From Paenibacillaceae bacterium UBA6304 (lineage in GTDB: Bacteria > Bacillota > Bacilli > Paenibacillales > Paenibacillaceae): 20,462 bases of DNA. A model generated the notes under the pieces. It was not told the origin of the DNA and searched no databases. It saw only the letters and a list, made by a program, of their open reading frames with translations. How positions within the stretch are numbered: the first letter of the stretch is position 1; each line of letters begins with the position of its first letter. The stretch lies in contig DJTQ01000070.1 of NCBI GenBank assembly GCA_002439285.1, forward strand, positions 1 to 20,462, written 5' to 3'. This document shows positions 15,784-20,462 of the stretch, piece by piece. A program made the position numbers and the translations under genes.

Positions 15784-16656
15784 CTATGTTCCCATATGAT
15801 TCATCCGGTACTTCAACGGCGAAATGCCAAATTTCAGTTTAAATTGTCTAGAGAAATAAGGCACCCAATTATACCCGCAAAGCTCGGCAATTTTTTGAAT
15901 GGGGTAATCCGTTTTAAGCAAGAGATCTCTAGCCCGCTCTAACCTGTATTCCTTTAAATATTCCATAGGCGTATACCCGTAATGCTGCTTTAAATATTTA
16001 GCAAGTGTGTTCTCATGCAAATTAAATTTAGCGACCAAAGTTTCATTTGAAATATCTTTATTAAAATTTCCGCGAATAAATTGTTCTACCTTTTCGGCAA
16101 CCAGGACACTCGAATCTTTCGCCTGATTTTGTCCATCCAGAAGATTTAATAGAGAAAAGAATCGTTGTTGAATATCCCAAAAGGTGATATCGGTATCTTT
16201 TTTTGTCGTACCTACCAGTAGCTCTTGAATTTTTTGGTAGATGTCATCCGTATCAATGAGCTTGCACTTCTTGGCAAGATGAATGGTGTGTAGTTTATTG
16301 TGAAAGTGAAGTGAAGGAATCGGAATATTGGACTCGAGCGATTTTGCCTGATTACTTTGTTCGTAATTTCCGGTGACAAAGACGTGAATCCAATAAAATT
16401 TCGTGATTTCGTCTGTCGGCTTTAACGGATAATGGTGCTTATTCGGCAGCAAGACCAACATTTCATCTTTTCTAACGGTATATTCGATTCCTTCCTCTCC
16501 TAAATACAAGGCTCCTTCTTTAACCAGAATGATATCAAAATACCCCAAATTCTTTCTTTCAGGATGCCAAGCTCCTATGCTATACTCCGTTAAGTTTCCT
16601 TCAATAAATATGGGGAATGGTGGAATAGCAATCGATATCATTAAATCCTCATTCAC
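15784..16656 (-). CDS. AraC-family transcriptional regulator
   Basis: A 290-aa regulator. A cupin-like N-terminal sensing domain (about residues 25-95) is followed by a C-terminal AraC/XylS domain (about 188-286) with two helix-turn-helix motifs, ending VPYFSRQFKLKFGISPLKYR. The start is GTG (16654-16656), with GGAGGGG 7 nt upstream; an ATG five codons in lacks a ribosome binding site. It is divergent from the 794-aa protein gene and lies 55 nt upstream of the kinase gene. It could thus control the divergent glycan genes, its own transcription, and read through into the two-component genes. Repeats and a cre-like box fill the shared upstream region. Confidence 0.93.
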   Translation of the reverse strand: MNEDLMISIAIPPFPIFIEGNLTEYSIGAWHPERKNLGYFDIILVKEGALYLGEEGIEYTVRKDEMLVLLPNKHHYPLKPTDEITKFYWIHVFVTGNYEQSNQAKSLESNIPIPSLHFHNKLHTIHLAKKCKLIDTDDIYQKIQELLVGTTKKDTDITFWDIQQRFFSLLNLLDGQNQAKDSSVLVAEKVEQFIRGNFNKDISNETLVAKFNLHENTLAKYLKQHYGYTPMEYLKEYRLERARDLLLKTDYPIQKIAELCGYNWVPYFSRQFKLKFGISPLKYRMNHMGT

Positions 16657-16698
16657 CGGATATCCCCTCCCAAAAGTGAAAATGTATAAAAAACTCTT

Positions 16699-16754
16699 GT
16701 AATCGTTTATTTAAAAATGATTACTTTTTATTATACTTAATAGTAAGCGATTAC
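16699..16754. promoter_or_regulatory. GTAATC-type operator repeats between divergent genes
   Basis: GTAATCGTTTA (16699-16709) is matched in inverted orientation by TAAGCGATTAC (16744-16754), with one mismatch over 11 bp. A third partial copy, GATTAC (16719-16724), lies between them. They flank the -10 box of the AraC gene, so they are candidate sites for that regulator. Confidence 0.4.
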
Positions 16755-16759
16755 GGTAA
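16730..16759 (-). promoter_or_regulatory. Putative promoter of the AraC-type regulator gene
   Basis: A consensus TATAAT on the minus strand (16730-16735) has a weak TTACCG (16754-16759) 18 bp upstream. Transcription would start near 16723, giving a leader of about 65 nt before the GTG start. Confidence 0.45.
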
Positions 16760-16768
16760 GCGCTTCAA
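16755..16768 (+). promoter_or_regulatory. cre-like CcpA box
   Basis: GGTAAGCGCTTCAA matches 12 of 14 positions of the Gram-positive cre consensus (TGWAARCGYTWNCW), including the central AAGCGCTT. It overlaps the -35 region of the AraC gene and lies upstream of the 794-aa protein gene. Carbon catabolite repression of the divergent sugar genes is therefore plausible. Confidence 0.5.
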
Positions 16769-16853
16769 CAAATATTACTTTCTTAATTTTTCTTCATATT
16801 TCTTTATTTATCTTCATTTTCCTAGTATTCATACAAACAAAGGAGGCTGCCAG

Positions 16854-19238
16854 GTGGAAAATCAGAAATTTATTGTTGATTTCAACCAGAATGGAAATGT
16901 ATCAAAACTCATTCTGAAGAATGACCCCCATCGGATGAATTGGGTTGTCGATGAGCATTATTTGGAAAGCACACATTATGATGACAAGGATAAATTGTTC
17001 GGAAACTTTACTATTGCGGTAAACGATAAAAAATATAACGGCCATGACACGGTTGGGAATTTGAGCTTATCTGAAGAAATGGCTACGGTCACCTATGTAT
17101 TCGATGAGGTGGAGATCCAGTTAAATTACGATCTGGGACAATGTGCAGATTCCCTGGTTTGGACGATCCAACTGATCAATCGCACCGATCGCGAGGCCCG
17201 TATTTCCGATTTCAGAGTCTGGTCCTCATTTGCTTACGTAATGTATCGTATGAACGATTTGAACCTTCAAACTAACCATTCAACAGCTATTTTCCCATCT
17301 ATTTCAAAGAGCTTCACTAAATTGGCTTGTGTAAGAAGAAGCCATGCTGCGCCCCATTTGGGCTTGTACCAGTTGGATGGTGAAACCAAATCCATAGGGA
17401 CTTATTGCAAATATGAAAATCTCTTTTTTGAAAACGTTTCCCCTTCATTGGATGGTATATTGTTTCATCAACTGGTTTTGGCGGGCGGATATCCTCAAGG
17501 ATTTACTAATTCCGATTGGATGTATTCCAAAGAGGGATTCTCCGTGGAACCGAATGAAACCAAGACTTGGCGATTTGTGCTTGAAGCCTTTGAGGATCAG
17601 GAAGATTTCTATCAGGTAGGCAAGAAATACGGGCATCCTGTATATCAATTTGAACCGCTTGCCATAACCGGACGGCCCTATGATTTCTCTTTTACATTAC
17701 CATCTCATGTTTCCTTAAAGGACGCTTACGTAGAATACAAGGATTCAAATGAAGCCTGCAAGGCACGCAATATTATGTCATCTATGAACAAAAGCGGAAG
17801 CGTTTATCAAGCGGCTTTAATTTTTGAAGAACCCGGTGAACATAAAATTTCACTAGAACTCGATAATGGCAAAATAGACAGCGTTATTATTAATGTGATG
17901 AAGCCGATCCAGAGCATGATCACCGATCGGGCAAAATATATCAGCAATGTGCTTTATAACGATGCCGAGGGAGAAGTTCCATATTCTTATTCCCCCATCT
18001 CCAATCAAGGAGAATCGCTAGGAAAGCTGAGTTTTGTCTTGAAAAAAAATCTGATGGGTGACCGCCCTGACATTTCCGAAGTACAAAAGGTAGAAGCAAG
18101 TTGCGTCAACTATATTCGTCCCAAATGGTTCGTGAACGGAGACTTCTTGAAACCTTCCTACCTTTATGGCGAATTCTATCGGTGCATGGATTTCGAATAT
18201 ATCGGCCATGTTTTCTATTTATTGTCGCGTTTTGACCAAAGCATATTAAAGCATAACCACCCTGACACTTACTTAGAGTGGGCGGCGGAAGTGTTTAGAT
18301 TGCGGGTAAATCCCGACTTGCACGACACGATTAGAGGAAAAGAAGAAGCTCAAATGTTGGGGACCTTCTTTCTATACATTGACGGGTTGCTGGATGAGAT
18401 CCATAAGCGGGGATTAACGGATAAATATAATGAAATTCAGGTTCTATGGTCTGAAATAGCCGCTAATGTCGCCAAAGACAGTGACGCTTATAAAGCAGCG
18501 GTAACCGAGCATTTTTACGATAATGCCGGATTTGGCCCGGCGGCAGGCGCATTAGCTAACTCAGGTCATACGGAAGCGGCCGGGAAGTACGGTGAGTTAC
18601 TGCTCGCCAACATCGGTTTCTCCAATGACTTCAGAGCCCAAAATCCGGATCGCTGGTGGGAAGCGCTCTCTTATATGATTCACTCCTTATGGGGAGGAAT
18701 AACCGCTGCAGCTACGCTTAAAGTATACGAGAAGTTGCAAGATACCCGTTATTTGAAGGCTGCCTATCGAGCCACTGCCGGAATTTTATATTGCTACGAT
18801 ACAGATGCCAAAGCGACGGACCGGAAGCTCAAAGACGGCGAAGCGGCATCCACCTATAGCGTTGGGGGTCCCAACATCAATCGTCCCGATTTATCAAGAA
18901 ACCGGTTTGGACAATCTACTTTTTATAGAGATGGCGGAATTTTCTCGAAATTGTTTACCCAGGAAGCGGAAACCTCTGACTGGGACATGGGAGAAGAGCT
19001 TGCAGCGTATCTTGATGGATTCGGCAAAAAAACCTTCTTATACAAAGAAGACGATCAAATCAAAGTAATCAACGGCTGTATAGAACATACAGAGCAAGGC
19101 CTTGTCATTCAGAGCTACGCTCCATACCCGACGGAATACCATTTTTATGATGCAGGTTCTCATTATATTTCTCCAAACGGGGAACTCATACAGCAAATTC
19201 TTTATTCTGATGGTCGCTTTATCCCTTTTAAACAGTAG
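16854..19238 (+). CDS. Large cytoplasmic protein of unrecognised family, probable carbohydrate-active enzyme
   Basis: A 794-aa protein without signal peptide or membrane segment. The first 350 residues or so look like beta-sandwich sequence (alternating hydrophobics, e.g. LVWTIQLINRTDREARISDFRVWS). Residues about 400-690 are helical, with repeated aromatic/acidic segments (YGEFYRCMDFEYIGHVFYLLSRF, PDRWWEALSYMIHSLWGGITAA), as in (alpha/alpha)6-barrel glycoside hydrolases. A short beta-rich tail follows. A relation to the DUF5695 group is possible but uncertain. The start is GTG (16854), with AAAGGAGG 7 nt upstream. The next gene, a GPH sugar symporter, has its ribosome binding site touching this stop codon. 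It is divergent from an AraC regulator. By context it would process an imported oligosaccharide; catalytic residues cannot be assigned. Confidence 0.85.
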   Translation: MENQKFIVDFNQNGNVSKLILKNDPHRMNWVVDEHYLESTHYDDKDKLFGNFTIAVNDKKYNGHDTVGNLSLSEEMATVTYVFDEVEIQLNYDLGQCADSLVWTIQLINRTDREARISDFRVWSSFAYVMYRMNDLNLQTNHSTAIFPSISKSFTKLACVRRSHAAPHLGLYQLDGETKSIGTYCKYENLFFENVSPSLDGILFHQLVLAGGYPQGFTNSDWMYSKEGFSVEPNETKTWRFVLEAFEDQEDFYQVGKKYGHPVYQFEPLAITGRPYDFSFTLPSHVSLKDAYVEYKDSNEACKARNIMSSMNKSGSVYQAALIFEEPGEHKISLELDNGKIDSVIINVMKPIQSMITDRAKYISNVLYNDAEGEVPYSYSPISNQGESLGKLSFVLKKNLMGDRPDISEVQKVEASCVNYIRPKWFVNGDFLKPSYLYGEFYRCMDFEYIGHVFYLLSRFDQSILKHNHPDTYLEWAAEVFRLRVNPDLHDTIRGKEEAQMLGTFFLYIDGLLDEIHKRGLTDKYNEIQVLWSEIAANVAKDSDAYKAAVTEHFYDNAGFGPAAGALANSGHTEAAGKYGELLLANIGFSNDFRAQNPDRWWEALSYMIHSLWGGITAAATLKVYEKLQDTRYLKAAYRATAGILYCYDTDAKATDRKLKDGEAASTYSVGGPNINRPDLSRNRFGQSTFYRDGGIFSKLFTQEAETSDWDMGEELAAYLDGFGKKTFLYKEDDQIKVINGCIEHTEQGLVIQSYAPYPTEYHFYDAGSHYISPNGELIQQILYSDGRFIPFKQ

Positions 19239-19255
19239 AGGAGGCATAACTAGCA

Positions 19256-20462
19256 ATGACAACTACGACTACTACACTAGACCGTGACAAGAAGACGGAT
19301 ACCGATCCAAAATCATCGAAATTATCTTTAAAACGAATATTGGCCTTCGCCAGTACCGATACGGCGGGAAATTTACTTTATTGTACCCTTACGACTTACA
19401 TCATGTACTTTTATACGGACGTACTGGGCATTTCTGTAGCGGCAGCAGGTATGATTTTGCTTGTAGCGCGATTCTTCGATGCCCTTGATGCCCCGGTTTG
19501 GGGGATTGTCATTGACCATACGCGCACAAGATGGGGACAAAGCCGCCCTTACTGGTTATGGCTCTCCATTCCTTTTGGCATTGCCGTATTTCTGGCTTTT
19601 CTGGTTCCGGATCTATCGGCAAGCGGAAAAACAATTTATGCATTGGTAACCTATATATTGGCCGGGATTATTTACACGGGTATCAGTGCTTCCATGTCGT
19701 CGGCGCTGCCGAATCTGACCTACGATTCCGACGAGAGAGTCCGTTTAAATTCCTGGAGAAGTAACGGAGGAATGATCGGGTATTTGATTACGGCGTCCTT
19801 TGCGCTCCCACTAGTAGATTTCTTCGGAAACGGAAACGACGAAACAGGATTTAGCATCACCGTAGGCATTTTTGCAGTCGCGGCTATCCTGCTCCTTCTA
19901 TTCGCTTTTGGCGGAACCAAGGAAATCGGTACGACACAGAAAGCCAAATCCGTTACTATACGTGAAAGCTTCCGCGCCATTAAAGGGAACTGGCCTTGGA
20001 TTACACTTGTCATTGTATTCATTTGTTATTGGATCGCCAACACGGCGAGATCGTCGACGGTAATCTATTACTCCGAGTATAATTTGGGACAAAAGAATTT
20101 AGCCTCTATTCTAAATGGTCTTGTCGTCGTCCAAATGATCTCTATCACCGTTCTGCCCTTTCTGGTCAAACGGCTGATCAAGTCCCATACGCAAATTATC
20201 GGGTTGTCGCTGGCAGCCTTGGGTCAACTTTTGATCGGGTTCTCCGGTAGTAACATCACGCTAATCATAATTGGATGGACATTAGCTTCCCTGGGAACAG
20301 GTATAGCGGTTACTTTACCTTTCGCCATGCTTTCGGATACCGTCGACTACGGGGAATGGAAAAGCGGTATTAGAGCCAGCGGATTCCTGACGGCGGTCGG
20401 AATTTCATTCTGTATTAAACTGGGCTCAGGTTTAGGAAGCTTTATCCCTTCCATGATTCTGG
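19256..20462 (+). CDS. GPH-family sugar:cation symporter (3' end outside window)
   Basis: The first 402 codons of a membrane transporter of the glycoside-pentoside-hexuronide:cation symporter family (MelB/XynP/YicJ-like, about 450-480 aa when complete). Diagnostic motifs are RFFDALDAPVWG, with cation-site-like acids D75 and D78, then RTRWGQSRPYWLW, and DTVDYGEWKSGIRASG (361-376). About ten hydrophobic segments are visible. The N-terminus carries a run of six threonines. AGGAGG (19239-19244) directly follows the upstream stop codon and lies 11 nt before the ATG, so it is cotranscribed with the 794-aa protein. It would import an oligosaccharide or glycoside with Na+ or H+. The frame stays open to the window end. 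Confidence 0.94.
   Translation, partial: MTTTTTTLDRDKKTDTDPKSSKLSLKRILAFASTDTAGNLLYCTLTTYIMYFYTDVLGISVAAAGMILLVARFFDALDAPVWGIVIDHTRTRWGQSRPYWLWLSIPFGIAVFLAFLVPDLSASGKTIYALVTYILAGIIYTGISASMSSALPNLTYDSDERVRLNSWRSNGGMIGYLITASFALPLVDFFGNGNDETGFSITVGIFAVAAILLLLFAFGGTKEIGTTQKAKSVTIRESFRAIKGNWPWITLVIVFICYWIANTARSSTVIYYSEYNLGQKNLASILNGLVVVQMISITVLPFLVKRLIKSHTQIIGLSLAALGQLLIGFSGSNITLIIIGWTLASLGTGIAVTLPFAMLSDTVDYGEWKSGIRASGFLTAVGISFCIKLGSGLGSFIPSMIL

Overview
The window reads as a Firmicute chromosome, most likely Paenibacillus or a close relative. The reasons are strong AGGAGG-type ribosome binding sites, frequent GTG/TTG starts, a YesM/YesN two-component pair driving a CUT1-type sugar ABC operon, GH43 enzymes and a GPH symporter. 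This assignment rests on gene families and style, since no rRNA or marker gene is present. No tRNA, rRNA, complete insertion sequence or cas gene was seen.

Left part (1-7000): the end of a plus-strand GH43-type glycosidase gene (1-358), an aldo/keto reductase (418-1296), then a 367-bp convergent intergenic region holding a strong hairpin and four 21-bp palindromic repeats in mirror arrangement. Next comes a run of minus-strand genes: a uronate-dehydrogenase-like SDR, a small unknown protein, a FusB-type EF-G-binding zinc protein, a CD3324-type helix-turn-helix protein, and a two-gene operon. That operon pairs a PLP-dependent D-threonine aldolase/deaminase-like protein, which probably starts at CTG, with a D-arabinono-1,4-lactone-oxidase-type flavoprotein.

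Right part (7000-16660): one carbohydrate-uptake locus on the minus strand. In transcription order it is AraC-type regulator, YesM-type sensor kinase, YesN-type response regulator, lipoprotein solute-binding protein, two permeases and an intracellular GH43 enzyme, ended by a long terminator hairpin. A pair of 9-bp direct repeats 22 bp apart lies just upstream of the solute-binding-protein promoter and is the likely YesN operator. A 12-bp hairpin with a T-run between the binding protein and the permeases probably sets the excess of binding protein. No ATPase gene is present, so a shared MsmX-type ATPase elsewhere is expected.

Far right (16660-20462): divergent from the AraC gene, a 794-aa cytoplasmic protein of unrecognised family is followed by a GPH-family sugar:cation symporter that runs off the window. 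The shared upstream region carries GTAATC-type repeats and a cre-like CcpA box. The whole right half fits import of plant-cell-wall oligosaccharides (xylan/arabinoxylan type, by inference) followed by cytoplasmic hydrolysis.
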